Assembly: GCA_003667255.2 (NCBI GenBank)
Contig: RCWM02000020.1
Coordinates: 3,343,501 to 3,407,500, forward strand
DNA from: Euschistus heros
Lineage: Eukaryota; Arthropoda; Insecta; Hemiptera; Pentatomidae
Direction: 5' to 3'
DNA: 64,000 nucleotides
This document shows positions 20,460 to 32,482 of the stretch, piece by piece. The first letter of the stretch is position 1, and each line of letters begins with the position of its first letter. Made by a program: the position numbers and the translations under genes. The notes below the pieces were generated by a model. It had not been told where the DNA came from and did no database searches. It worked only from the letters and a program-made list of their open reading frames with translations.

Positions 20460-21485
20460 ACACATGGAATTCTATTCAATATTGATAATATATATCAATA
20501 CCGTTAATTAGAATTATTCATTTTTTTTTCCTCAATATTTTTTAATTCGACCATTTCGAAAATAATTTGTTCCTAACAAACCCTTGGAATTTTTAATTAT
20601 CGGGGTTTTACTGCAATAACAATCAGAGTACTTATAAAGGATTGTGAATTAATAATTCTGAAGTCTTTCAATTAAAAGTTATTCCAAACTAGAGAACGTT
20701 TAGCAGGCTTCTTCAGGACCAAAACTTTAATATTGTTGGATTAATTTAACTGGCAACAATTAATTTTCATTTTCTGTATTTCACTTTTAGATTATTAAAT
20801 TATAAAATATTTGCTGTTTATTTTATAATATATAGGATTAATAACATTTTATAACATATTTTTGGTACTATTCATATAGTGATTAATTGAAATAACGATA
20901 AGACATAAAATTTTATAATATAAATAAAATAATATTGTAATGAATAAATAATAAGAAATCAACCCATTTAAAAGATTCAAATAACGTAAGAGAACACAGA
21001 ATAATTTTAAACAACAAATTAATTTTTTTTTTTTAATTATAACATTTAATATATACATTAATGAATTAGGCATTAGGAAAATAAATGAAGGGTTTGGTGG
21101 ATGAAAGGATTATGTTACATTTTATTAAAAAAAAAACAAAAAATACAATCTAGTTCTTTGGATGAAGAATTTAAGTGCAGAAATGTTAAAATCTGAACCT
21201 GTTAAAAGCAAATTAGAAGTTATATTTTTTTAGTTATAAGCTTATTCCAATACAACTAGAAAAATATATGACGAAGATAAAAGAAAATGTAAAAAAACAA
21301 AACAAAAAAACTTATGGAATCAATTCCAAAGTGGCTTTATCTGTTAAATATATTTAGAGGATACCCAGAAAAATTCAATGCATCATGGTACATACATTGT
21401 CTTATAACTTCAGGACACTCTCAGACCCTCGGATTATCCCAGTTTGGATCAAGGATTAAAGCAAGATTGCATGTTACATGTTTTT

Positions 21486-21488
<3 letters not shown>
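20460..21488. other. AT-rich spacer with one dispersed repeat
   Basis: 21085-21310 repeats 17833-18060. The ORF-like stretch at 21314-21610 runs into the (AT)n array and is not credible. Nothing else is recognised. Confidence 0.35.

Positions 21489-21577
<89 letters not shown>
21489..21577. repeat. (AT)n microsatellite
   Basis: Almost uninterrupted AT dinucleotides. Confidence 0.97.
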
Positions 21578-21579
<2 letters not shown>

Positions 21580-22125
21580 CATTAGTATGTACAATAATTT
21601 AATATTCTAGTAATATTATATAATCATTAATAACAATAATTCAATGAATATTAGACTCTTGGTAGTGCGACCTTGAAGCGGGAATGTGATTATATATTTC
21701 ATTGGGAATGAAATTTTAAAACCGATTATTAGTTACTTTCATTTAAATCGCCATTACTTTGTCAATTCACTGGTTGATATCGCTGGAAAGAGAAGAACCT
21801 CAGCTTTCTTTTGATGTATATAAATGCAAAAACCTATTAAAAAAATTGTAAAATCCAAAAAAAATTTTGATTTTTAACTTGAGTTTGAAACCAGATAGGA
21901 TGATGAAACCAAAGACATTTCAAGAGTATATACATATATATACGTTTCCTAAGTTTTGAGGGTGCTAAAATGGAATTCTTGGGCTAAAAACATTTTCTAT
22001 CACATTTTACGGAGTAAAAGCTAAAATGTTTCAAGTGAACTACGTTCAATATATATTTTTCACAAGAACCGACATCGGATTCAAATTTAGCATTCAAAGG
22101 AACCCTTAAATACAAAATTTCATCC

Positions 22126-22489
<364 letters not shown>

Positions 22490-22861
22490 TAAACTTCAAA
22501 ATTTGCCTGACCAAATGGTAGGTAATTTTTGTTTAAACTGACAAAAACATTAATTACGCTGAGACGGTTAAACATATCAACTTCATTTTTTTACCCGAAA
22601 TATAGGGTGGTAATACGCTTGAAATGTCTTTGGTTTCATCATCCTATCTGACTTCAAACTCAAGGTAAAAATCAAAATGTTTTTTGGATTTTACAATTTT
22701 TTGTAATCGGTTTTTGTTTATCGAATTTTGCATTTATATACATCAAAAGAAAGCTGAGACTCTCCTCTTTCCAGCGATACCAACAAGTAAATTGCGTGAC
22801 AAAGTAATGGCGATTTAAAGGAAAGTAACTAATAATCGGTTTAAAAATTTCATTCCCAATG

Positions 22862-22939
<78 letters not shown>
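22862..22939. repeat. (AT)n microsatellite
   Basis: AT dinucleotides at the outer end of the minus-strand repeat copy. Confidence 0.97.
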
Positions 22940-22942
<3 letters not shown>

Positions 22943-23297
22943 TTGAATAAACGTTTTTCAATGTTTTTGAGAGTGTTGAATTAGAATCTGATGTCAATGT
23001 TTGTGTGAAAAAATCTATAGAGGTAGTTTGCTTGAAAATCTAATCATTTTTTAATAATTGAATTAACCTAATCTAAACTCTATGGGGCGGTTGTATTTTC
23101 CCTTAAATTCGCAATCAATAATAAAGAATCATGTTTTAAACTAGAGATATAAAATAAATTAATTTAATGCTATTATTTTTTTTTCTTGGCTTCTAGAGCC
23201 ATTGGTCAGAACGGCAAAATACGTGTCTATTTTTTGACCAGGAACCTCTAAAAAAATTGTCAACAAGATCCGTGAGAGACTGAGTGTGTCCTCCCCT

Positions 23298-24439
23298 TGT
23301 AAGTCTCCAGTTCTCCTTAATAAAACTACTTTTTCTATTTAAAATATTTATCGAATTGTTCTTTGCGTTCACTAGCTAAGTAGCCCTTGGTTTAGATGTA
23401 GAACCGTGTATTCACTATTTAAATTAATTCACAATCGCTCATGGATTATTACTTTACTTTATAACAAAGGAATATCAAATACCAGTTTTCTTAAACAGAT
23501 AAGATAAAATAATTTAGCTAATTATGGAATAAAATATCCATTCCAAGAAGTAACAAAAAGTGGATTCAACAGATTCCAGATATACTTACGATATCGGAGG
23601 CCATTACTGATTTCGTAATCATGTAAAAAATTTTCATATATTTGCATGAATAAAAAATTATTTCTTGGGAGTAAGTTCACAATTCGTATCACATATAAAA
23701 TAAGCAACTATATGTAACCATATCTCAGAATGTTAAGGTAATAAAAAATATAAAATAAAATAAAAAAAACGTATATTACATCAATATCTTTATGACTTTA
23801 TTTCATATCGATGTTTTGGCTGGCTATGATTATTGATTGGCCAAGCCGATCATTGGTTCCGTTGCAATTCAGGTGACATCGGTAATAGCTTCGTGGCGCT
23901 TCGTTAATAGCTTTGTGCACATGTAGCTACAGGTTTTTATTAATCTAAAAATTTTTCTTCTATCTTTTACAAACGATATTTAACGGTTTCTTATTTTGTT
24001 TTTTTTAGAAAAATAAAGCAAAAGTCAGCATTTTACTCTAATTAGCTCAAATAGTTGATTGTAAAACTTTAAATCTATAGTCTTTATCCTGAAGTACGAC
24101 TTCTGAAATCAATTATTTGTTTCATAACAACGTAACCTCTACAGAATCACAAATATTGTAACAGTAACTAGGATATTGTACTTCAATATCAACATGCCTA
24201 CTATATAAGAAAACAGATAAGAACATTTCAACAGTACAACCTTAGGCTCCGTCTCTATTTCAAGCCTTTCTACTTTCTGTAACCTGGTTTCGGAACAGGT
24301 TTCACACCGGCGACCTTCATTAAAATTCGGTTGCATAAGAGTTTATTTTTAAATCTAGCTGCATTCAGTGAAAGATATTTTATTAGTCGAAATATCCAGA
24401 CAGTAATATTGTGATTATTATTCAGAATATTTTATTTAA
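23298..24439. other. Spacer, no gene seen
   Basis: A CCAAT-like cluster (ATTGATTGGCC, CATTGGTTCC at about 23833-23862) occurs but is isolated. A 65-codon minus ORF at 24139-24336 has no recognisable domain; its start region contains a GAAACC hairpin-like phrase. Confidence 0.3.
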
Positions 24440-24917
24440 AAAAAAAAAAAATCAATTTATTGAAATTTACAACTGTTCAAATATACATCAATTAAATGTG
24501 TTAAAGAAGTTTACAATTACATGCCAAAACTTGAAAAGAACTACTCATCAGTAGCACTTAAATAAAAAAACTACACGAGACATCTTCTTTTCAGACGTCT
24601 CGGAGGATTATCGGGAATAGAGTGGATAAATTTGATATTATATTGTATTATTTGAGCTATGCGTTCGATATTATCCACATGGAGTGGATTTTGGAACATT
24701 AAGGTCCTTACGGAAAAGTTTGTTTGTGACCTAATAAGAAGCGTTCAACGAAGGATTTCGGATTGTAAGGACTGGGTACGAGAATAATAATAAAAAGTTG
24801 AGAAACTAGTGGATTTGAGTGGCTATCGAGCTTACTATGAAAGGATTGGTATCTGGTTTGGGCTAAATCAGGAACATATGGAACATAAAGATCTTTATGG
24901 ATAAGTTTATTGGTGAC
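24440..24917 (-). mobile_element. J2 LINE tail, rearranged
   Basis: Minus strand: 3' UTR (ATTTACAACTG as complement at about 24466), C-terminus with the codons of a degraded RRLKRRCLV region, then two overlapping partial repeats of the same C-terminal segment (CATATGTTCC/GACCTTAATGTTCC appears twice, near 24700 and 24880). It is a 5'-truncated dead copy with an internal duplication. Confidence 0.65.
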
Positions 24918-25767
24918 TCAGAATATTTTAAAATAATAAATCTATCTAATATAGCTTTTAGAATTATTGATTGGATATTGGAAAATTAAAATAAATCCAA
25001 ACGAATCTCATTAAATAAACTTTATTATTTAAATAAAGTACTAGAGTATAAAAACAATATTTATCATTTATAACAGCTGTGTTGTAACTTTAATATAGAG
25101 TTTTTTAATTCTGATTTTATGAAATGAAATCGTTCAATTGCATGACTTCAGAAAAACATTAATGAAAACAATAAATATATTTTAAATGGACTAATTACTC
25201 ATTAAGAAAGAGTTCTTGCAACTAGTTTTGCTTTGTACGGTGTCTGTGTCTTTAGATAATTTGTTCCCTTGAAAAATAAAATAAAGATAATAATAACAAT
25301 AATTTTCTATTCATTACAATTGATATCAACTATAAATAAACACCGACGTGCCGGCAACAATAGTAATTGTTTTCATTGAATTGTTTCCTAGCTATTATAA
25401 CAGAGACTTATCACTATCCCGTTTTTTTACTTTAATTTTTAGTTTTAATTACTTGTATTTTATTTATTTATTATAGTATCTTCAATGACTGTTATATACC
25501 TAAATGTTTCTTTTTTTTTTTTTATCTTTCGCTATTTTCTATAGTTATTTCTTCTTCTCTTTCTTTTAATTTTTGACATGTATATCTCTTTTGGCTTATT
25601 GTCAATAATTGTTTTTTTCAATCTCAAAAATGTAACATTTTTTAACGCTCTAGCTCTATTGCTGTTACTTGAATTGAAACTTCGCCCAACAGTTTGCTTT
25701 TCAGAAGCATTAGATTATAGATTTTTCCAGAGGAATTGAGATTTTTTTGTATCTTCCATATCTGTTC
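24918..25767. other. Spacer, no gene seen
   Basis: AT-rich sequence without recognisable elements. Confidence 0.3.
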
Positions 25768-25860
25768 TGATGCCCTAATGATGTCCACCATTGTTATGGC
25801 CGAAACATCAGCAAACAAAAAGTTCTATTAACAATTATTTTATTTTCACTGACTGGCACC
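25768..25860 (+). repeat. Degenerate GAAAC-motif repeat
   Basis: CTAATGATGTCCACC...TGGCCGAAACATC resembles the hammerhead-like motif of other repeats, with a damaged CTGA. It is followed by CACTGACTGGCA, which is also present in the 262-bp tandem unit at 50946. This suggests distant kinship. Confidence 0.3.
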
Positions 25861-26490
25861 ACATATATTTTACAAACATGCAAAGTAATTGAATCGGTGA
25901 GTGCAGAAACAACGTAAGTACGGATTTTCCAATTTTTCATTAGAGAGAAAAAAGTATATAATTTCTCTAAATTTTCAAATAATTAAACAATTTTTTTTTC
26001 TATTATAACATGTATTTATGTAGCTTGTCCTACAAACTAGTGTATACAGACAAATATTACGAATATTAATCCTCCTGATGTTTAATTAGAGTATCGATTA
26101 ATAGTTAATACTAATGTACAAAGTTTATGTAAGTGAGTTTAAGTGAATAGTTCGGTTAAATTTCCCATTTTGAGACCTAAGAAACATACTAATTGTTATC
26201 AAATTTCACATAAAGTAATCTATAGAATATCATTATTCTATTAACTAAAACGTATAGTAATCTGTTTGAAATAGTAATAGCAAAAATAGCATATAATTTT
26301 GAACGAAAAGTCTATTAAAATAAAACAAATCTGATTTCAATAAAAATATATTATTTTTAACAAATAAGCCACGAACGGTTTTTTGAAAGAATTGAAAAAA
26401 CCTCTAGACTCCATAGTTTATCCAAAATACTGAAATCCTTAGTAAGATCCGACGGTTTTCTAGTTATAAAGTCACTGAACATAGCTCTTG

Positions 26491-26547
<57 letters not shown>

Positions 26548-27598
26548 ATAACCCGCATTTTCTGCCCAAGTTGGAGTATACAAGGACGTTACGTCCCAAA
26601 ACAAAATAGGCAGATGATATCTTTTAAAATTATTTTGCTTCATAAAAATTTGAGGTCTCAAACGAATATTAAAAGCAAAATGTGTATGAAGAACAAATTC
26701 AAAACATTTGCATAAACAGCATAAAATAAAAACAGTAACCATATCTTGAAATTTCATTACTGATTGCATGTAAATTAAGTGCATTTGAACGCACAAACAT
26801 ACATATTTAGTTTGAAGCATACTAACACTAAATCTTTAATTTAACCAAACTTTTATAAGATATATGAAAACTTTTTCTAGAATGCAGGAAAAGTAGTGAA
26901 CCAAGTACTTCTAATTTTCCAACTCCCCGTGCAAGTTTTTCCTTAAATACTTATCGGAAAGTTCATGGAACGTATTTTGGTCCTCAGTTGTTAATTCAAC
27001 TTAGCTAATACTGAGAAAAGAACAAACAAAAGTCATCAGGTCGAATAAAGCCATTACATTAAAATATATTAATCTTATTTGAAAGCCGGTGAATTTTCAC
27101 CTTTCTCAATTACAGGTGTATTTATTTACATGGAATATATGAAAAAAAGAAAGAAAAAGAAATTACAACTTAAATAAAAGAAAAGAAATGTCGAAGCAAT
27201 AAATTATTAAGAATAATTATTAATAAAAATTGTATACATAATGATTTACACCGTCTAACTGATCAAAACAGTTACATGTTTATTATTTGCTTAAATAAAT
27301 ATAATTTTTTAAAAATATTAAATCAAAACTAAAAAAATGTAATATTTCTAATTATTACACAGAATATTTTATCATTTTATTAATTATTTTGTTTAAAAAA
27401 GTGGAAATTTTAATTACATTATATTTTGTTTAAGAAATGAAAATTTTTATTTAATATTCAAAATGATAATTTCATTATTCAAACATCATTTAAAAAGGCA
27501 GTGGCATAGTTAAAATGTTTCATTATTTTTGTTTAATAACAATTGCTGTACACATAACTATGAAAATCTTTCCATATATAATTATTTAAAATTGTAGT
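25861..27598. other. AT-rich spacer with an A49 run
   Basis: Poly(A) at 26497-26545. ORFs reading through it (118 codons minus, 75 plus) are artefacts of the run. Nothing else is recognised. Confidence 0.35.
26497..26545 (+). repeat. Poly(A) tract, 49 A
   Basis: Uninterrupted; no identifiable retroelement upstream. Confidence 0.97.
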
Positions 27599-27690
27599 AA
27601 AATCCAAATATTCTAGGGGACTCAATGGCCGAGTGTGTTGGGGTGAGGGTCTCAGCGCACTCGTAACCAGACAAAAAAAAATCCAAATAT
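27599..27690 (+). mobile_element. Mini retroposon: tRNA-Ser/Leu-like head with A tail and target duplication
   Basis: A 66-bp insert (27612-27677) contains GGGGACTCAATGGCCGAGTG, an A-box-like tRNA-Ser/Leu 5' half, then GGGTCTCAGCGCACTCG and a short A run. It is flanked by a perfect 13-bp direct repeat AAAATCCAAATAT (27599-27611 and 27678-27690). The B box is absent, so it looks like a 3'-truncated tRNA or SINE head reverse-transcribed after tailing. A related head is at 49360-49430 on the minus strand. Confidence 0.8.
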
Positions 27691-29184
27691 GGAATTATTT
27701 AATATGTAATGTAAAGAATCAAGAATCAGTTTGACTAAAAATAAGTAGTGGTTGAACAAAAGAGATGGTTCTGATTAAGAAGGCAGTGACGAGAATGAGA
27801 AATTTTTTGGAGTAAGAAGCACTTGGAGCCTCTGGGCTGCCAGTAAGGGGGAAATTTTCCCCCGAAGGGAAATTTTAGGACATCCAAATGGGGAAATGTT
27901 TTTTTTGGGGGGGATTTATCAGTCATCAGCAAGGTGTGCTAACCAAAGGGGGACTGTGAAATGAACTTGCCATTGCCATAATCATTTTATAATCGCTTTT
28001 ATCTTTCATTATTTTAATTCAGAGGACATTTTGATTTATAATTATTTTTATAACAATATTTTGTAACTTTCATTTCTATAACCTTCGGGTATCTCACTCC
28101 ACCTGTTTTTTTAATAACTGATATATTTTTTCTGTGCTCTTGGGACAGTATCGTATTTTTGTTATAATCATCAATTTGCAAATAAAAGTGCTCATGTGTA
28201 TTATCTTTTTGATGTTTTAATCGTATTCATATGATAAAATAGATTGAACATATTTTTTTTTAAACATCTTTTTTTTATTTATCATCCACATATATGTAAT
28301 TAGCATCGAAAAGCATCCCTCAGATGTTTCATATACCTGCCAAAATAACAATAAAAATAATTTTATTTTTTAAGATACTCTATCTAATTATTATTTACCT
28401 TTTTATATTTAATTTGAACTATTACGATTGTATCGTGAGTATATGTCAATAGAGAACAAGATGGTTGGAATGTTTGGTTATTTAAAACAGGCAATGAAAT
28501 GATAATTTGATTTTTTTTTTCCAGTGTTTTAGATCATTGGATATGACTGTGAAAATATTACATATAAAATTATAACTGCAAAGTTAGAAAGAATGGACTA
28601 TGACTGTTCTTTCCCATGACCCTTCAAACGTTAATTGATCAGTTATTATCCTTGAACGATGAGAGAAAATGCATAGGCCGTTTGTGAACTAGCCGTCTGG
28701 TAAATCATCGGCCCACCATTCATACAATAATAGGTAAAAGTTTAATTATTGTAAAAAGATATCGAAAATCAAATACCATGTTCATTTTTTGAAAATATAT
28801 ATGTCCATATAAATATGTCCATAATATTAAAAAAGAAAATATTAAATTTTCCAAAAATATAATAAATAAATAAATAAAAATATAATAAATTTTCCAAAAA
28901 AAAAATATAATAAAAAATATATAGTCACTCATGGAATCCTCATAGGAGAATAAAAAGACAAGAAGCATGTCGTCGATTTTAAGTACTAAAAACATTTTGC
29001 AAAAAGGTTCCCAACTCCCACACGACCAATATTTAGCTTATTCGTACTGCCTATTGAACATCATAGGATTATCAGAGTTAAATAGATATATTTGGTATCT
29101 TGAGTTGAGGTGTATAGAAGGATCAATATAATTAGGATTGGTGACAAATAAGCTTCTGTAGCTATTTTTTATTCAAAGACTGGA
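27691..29184. other. Spacer, no gene seen
   Basis: A G/C-homopolymer-rich patch at 27835-27920 (CCCCC, GGGGGGG) encodes an unassigned 65-codon minus ORF. The rest is AT-rich. Confidence 0.3.
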
Positions 29185-29924
29185 TTCGAATGTTAAACAT
29201 TCATCAGTTCAAAAACATATGAAAATTCAAAACATTGTCTTATATTTTTAAAATCGATAGATATAATCTGTATTTAAAATTGCTGATGACCGACAAGTGA
29301 CGTGGCGGGAGACCAGTTTCCCGATCAGGCAGTTCAAGCCAGGTTACATAATATTTTAAAAAAGGCAATAAAAAAATTATTAAAAAAAAAGTAAGATATT
29401 TTAAATTGAATACTCCCTATTACCAACACGTAATGTTTGGCAGACATGTTGGAACACAACATACAAGGGAATACATCAAGATAATTTCATTCCAGACTTA
29501 CATCAAATCAGACTCATGGTCTGGCTTCCACTTTACACAAGGAATAACAGAGTATCTGGCAGTGAATAGTTTCATAGATTCAAAATAAGAGATTCATTCT
29601 AATGTCCTTGTGACTCCATATAGGAACAGAATATACACCACCTTATATCTGAATGCAGACTATTCATCAACTACAGAACTATACTACAGACAAAAACTAA
29701 ACATTTGCCGGAAGCTGGAATGAAGAAGATTAACTAGCGACCATGTGCCTCTCTTCAATCCAGAAATAGGGCGGCTTCCGGAAGACCTTGTCTTTTGGTA
29801 TAGGTCTGGAAAACCCAAAGATGGACAAGATATCTTGTTACTCTTTCCCCTCTGCCATGCAACATAAACGTAACATATTCTCTCTTTATGGTATATTAAT
29901 CACTATTTAATCTGTATCAACTAT
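29185..29924. other. Spacer with a degenerate GAA-motif repeat
   Basis: At 29185-29213 (minus) CTGATGAATGTTTAACATTC followed by GAA resembles the motif at 37186-37217. Plus-strand 29630-29870 has higher complexity but no recognisable product. Confidence 0.3.
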
Positions 29925-30110
29925 TATATAAAAGGACAAGCCATTTTTCGTTTGTGATCACTAACCGCGAAAACTACTGAATCAGTCTCTACCTAATTTT
30001 AACCACACCATCCTCATAGTTCAGGAAGGTTTAGCAATAATAAAATTTTTACCGATTTTCAATATCGTTAGAAATTAACGTCTAATTCAACAGGTCAACC
30101 TTAGAGAGGC
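29925..30110 (+). mobile_element. Helitron-like 5' end
   Basis: Begins near ACTATTATATAAAAGGACAA and continues CGTTTGTGATCACTAACCGC and CTGAATCAG. It shares this block with 49665 and, partly, 37830-38092 and 51690. The 3' terminus is not found, so only the 5' part is supported. Confidence 0.6.
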
Positions 30111-30685
30111 TTGACTTGAAGGTTGACTTTTCTGCTTCAACATTTTTCAAGCCGTTATTAAGTCTTGAAAGATTAACGGTGGTGCGGATTTCATAGTACA
30201 TTCTAAAATATACCGTTTAAAGGCTTCTTAAAGCTGTGTAAATATCACCACTCCACTTTCAAACCTGAATGTTTTAGTTTAAACATTCATTTAATTATTT
30301 TTATTGGCTTGGTTAATTTTTTTTTCTTCCCATATAAGTCATAAATTCAATTGATAGAGATCGTAGAGAATATACTGATTTCCTAACCAATCCTCCCGCA
30401 GTTGGACAAGTGATGGAGATGACTGGACATTCTTGACATCTTTGTTTCTACTTATCCTGGAGTAGGCCTTCATGCCATTTCAATACTATTTTATTTCTCA
30501 TCAGTTAGTTTTAAGTTCATTTAAAAATAACTAACTTAATAACTATTTTTAATCCTTTAACTAATTCATTTTTCCGTGATTAAAAATTATATGGCTAAAC
30601 TTGGCTTTTGGAAACCAGAGGAGGTAGTCTGGATATTTAATTTTTTAAACTAAAATAAATATTTGTGAATATCTATAATATTATA
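30111..30685. other. Spacer, no gene seen
   Basis: AT-rich DNA between the Helitron fragment and the pogo-like end. Confidence 0.3.
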
Positions 30686-31250
30686 CAGGCGAACCTGCAT
30701 AAGTGGATTACTTCTATAAGTGGTACAAAACTCTTAATCCGATTATTTTCCCCTTACATAAATTCTTGAACTGGAATATTTTCACCTCTATAAGTGGAAT
30801 CAATTTTTGTGGAAATTGCTTCTGTAAACGGAACAATTATCGTATTTACCTCTATAAGTGGAATTCACATTACTTCTAAGAAAACGTGAAGGAATAGATG
30901 AGATACTTTTGTTTTGATTGGTCCCCCACTTGTAAACATTAAGCACATTGATGTTCCACTCTAACTTATTGTTGCTACACTCTAATCTTTTCTAACTTCC
31001 CTGCCAGTTGATAAGTAAAACTCATTCTGTCAATAAATCGCGAAATTTAAAATCTTTTTCAATTAGTGGAAAATTAAGTTTTGTTCGTGTATTTGAAAGT
31101 AGAAAGTCAGGGAATGAGATCGCAAACCAGTTTAGTATGCCAAAATCAACATTGTGCCGGTTTTGAATAGTAAAAACAAAAGTGATCATGAATGTTTAGA
31201 AGAACGAGGAAAAAAAAGAGATTTCGGGCTTGTGAATAGCCTGAGTAAAT
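30686..31250 (+). mobile_element. pogo/Tigger-like DNA transposon, 5' part
   Basis: Starts after a TA with CAGGCGAACCTGCATAAGTG, a pogo-type terminus, followed by several degenerate internal repeats (CCTCTATAAGTGGAAT). The start of the transposase lies at 31047. The right end is absent; a J2 fragment begins at 31323. Confidence 0.65.
31047..31168 (+). pseudogene. pogo/Tigger transposase N-terminal helix-turn-helix remnant
   Basis: The frame reads KLSFVRVFESRKSGNEIANQ then FSMPKSTLCRF and a stop. This matches the CENPB-type DNA-binding domain (KLEII...E-G-...EIA..F.IP.STLS) at the start of pogo/Tigger transposases. Beyond the stop, shifted frames continue briefly. The catalytic domain is missing. 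Confidence 0.65.
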
Positions 31251-31322
31251 ATATACCAATTGGTTAGGCGTTGATAAAACAAAAGGCCCAGTATTTTGCA
31301 CTAGCAATAAATTTTTACAATT

Positions 31323-31440
31323 ATAACAAAAGACTAAAACGACAAAAAACTGCCCGTCGTTACAGACTACTTCAACATTTATTAGAAGAACGTTCAAAGC
31401 TTCCAATTAATTACAAAATACTCATATCCCACTCCATTAT
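31323..31440 (+). mobile_element. J2 LINE fragment (thumb region)
   Basis: Reads TKRLKRQKTARRYRLLQHLL then EERSKLPINYKILI, a segment immediately upstream of the C-terminus in other J2 copies. Short isolated fragment. Confidence 0.65.
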
Positions 31441-31989
31441 GAAAATTTGAACATTTGAAAAGAAGAACAATTATTATAAAAACCCGAAAAGCTGAAATTG
31501 TGCCTTTACATTATATATCACGTGTCTATAATCAGTATAGGCATTGACGTAAAATTTTTTAATAGGCATAATATAGGATAATAAATGATAAAGAAAAATG
31601 AAGCAATATAGCCATAAAAAAAACTCTAATACAACATGCCACCTGTATATTTATTTTACTCAACAGTCATGAATTACATGAAACATCATTTGGTTTATTT
31701 TTTTTTACTGTATTTTAAGATTATTTAACATGAGTTTCATGAAATACGTCTTTTTACTGACAATGTCTGATAATGATTATTTCAATGAATTTTTCGATTG
31801 CAGATTGATTGGCACATACATTTTAGAGGTATCAGTCAATGTTAATGAATCGACTTTAATAATAAAATTAACTTTATTATTATGCCTTGGTTTCGACCAT
31901 AATAATTATTCCAATCAGTTCTAATAACAATACATCCAAGATCAAAAAATAAGAATATACGAAAATCAATAAATTACAGAAAAAAAAAA
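31441..31989. other. Spacer, no gene seen
   Basis: Includes a 64-codon plus ORF at 31730 with no recognisable features. Confidence 0.3.
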
Positions 31990-32482
31990 TTAAAAGATCC
32001 CAATTAATAACAAAGACACATCTACATGACAGTGATAATATAAGGCCCATTTTGACGTACAGAGTTGAGCTTTGGGGCTCCACTAAACCATCCAATTCAT
32101 ATCATATTCAATCCTTACAATCCAAAATTCTTCAAAAAATACTCAATACTCCTTACTTTGTGACCAATAAACTTATCCATAAAGATCTTAATGTTCTATA
32201 TGTTACTGATTTAGCCCAAACCACATACCTAACCCATCACGGTAAGCTCCATAACCACGCCAATCCACTATTCTCCCAACTTGCTTCCCACTCCATTCCC
32301 GATAACCCTCCAAGGCGTCTGAAAAGAAGATGGCCTAGAGACCTTCTAGTGTAGATTTTTTATTGGAGTGCTACTAGTGAGTAGTTCTTCACAAGTTATT
32401 TACATGTAATTGTATTCATTATAAACACATTTACATGATGTATATTATTTTGTACTGTTGGAAATATTAATAAATGAAAAAA
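31990..32482 (+). mobile_element. J2 LINE tail, best-preserved C-terminus
   Basis: 5'-truncated copy of a jockey-like LINE. The open frame 32052-32354 encodes the ORF2 C-terminus: VELWGSTKPSNSYHIQSLQS, KILQKILNTPYFVTNKLIHK, DLNVLYVTDLAQTTYLTHHG, NPLFSQLASHSIPDNPPRR and RLKRRWPRDLLV then a stop. A ~125-bp 3' UTR follows (GAGTAGTTCTTCACAAG, TGATGTATATTATTTTGTAC) and ends in TAAATGAAAAAAAA. It serves as the reference for the family. No upstream enzymatic domain remains. Confidence 0.85.

Noticed and set aside
21314..21610. Ile/Tyr repeat ORFs at 21314, 22815, 38570 and 62304
   Set aside because: Translations of (AT)n microsatellites.
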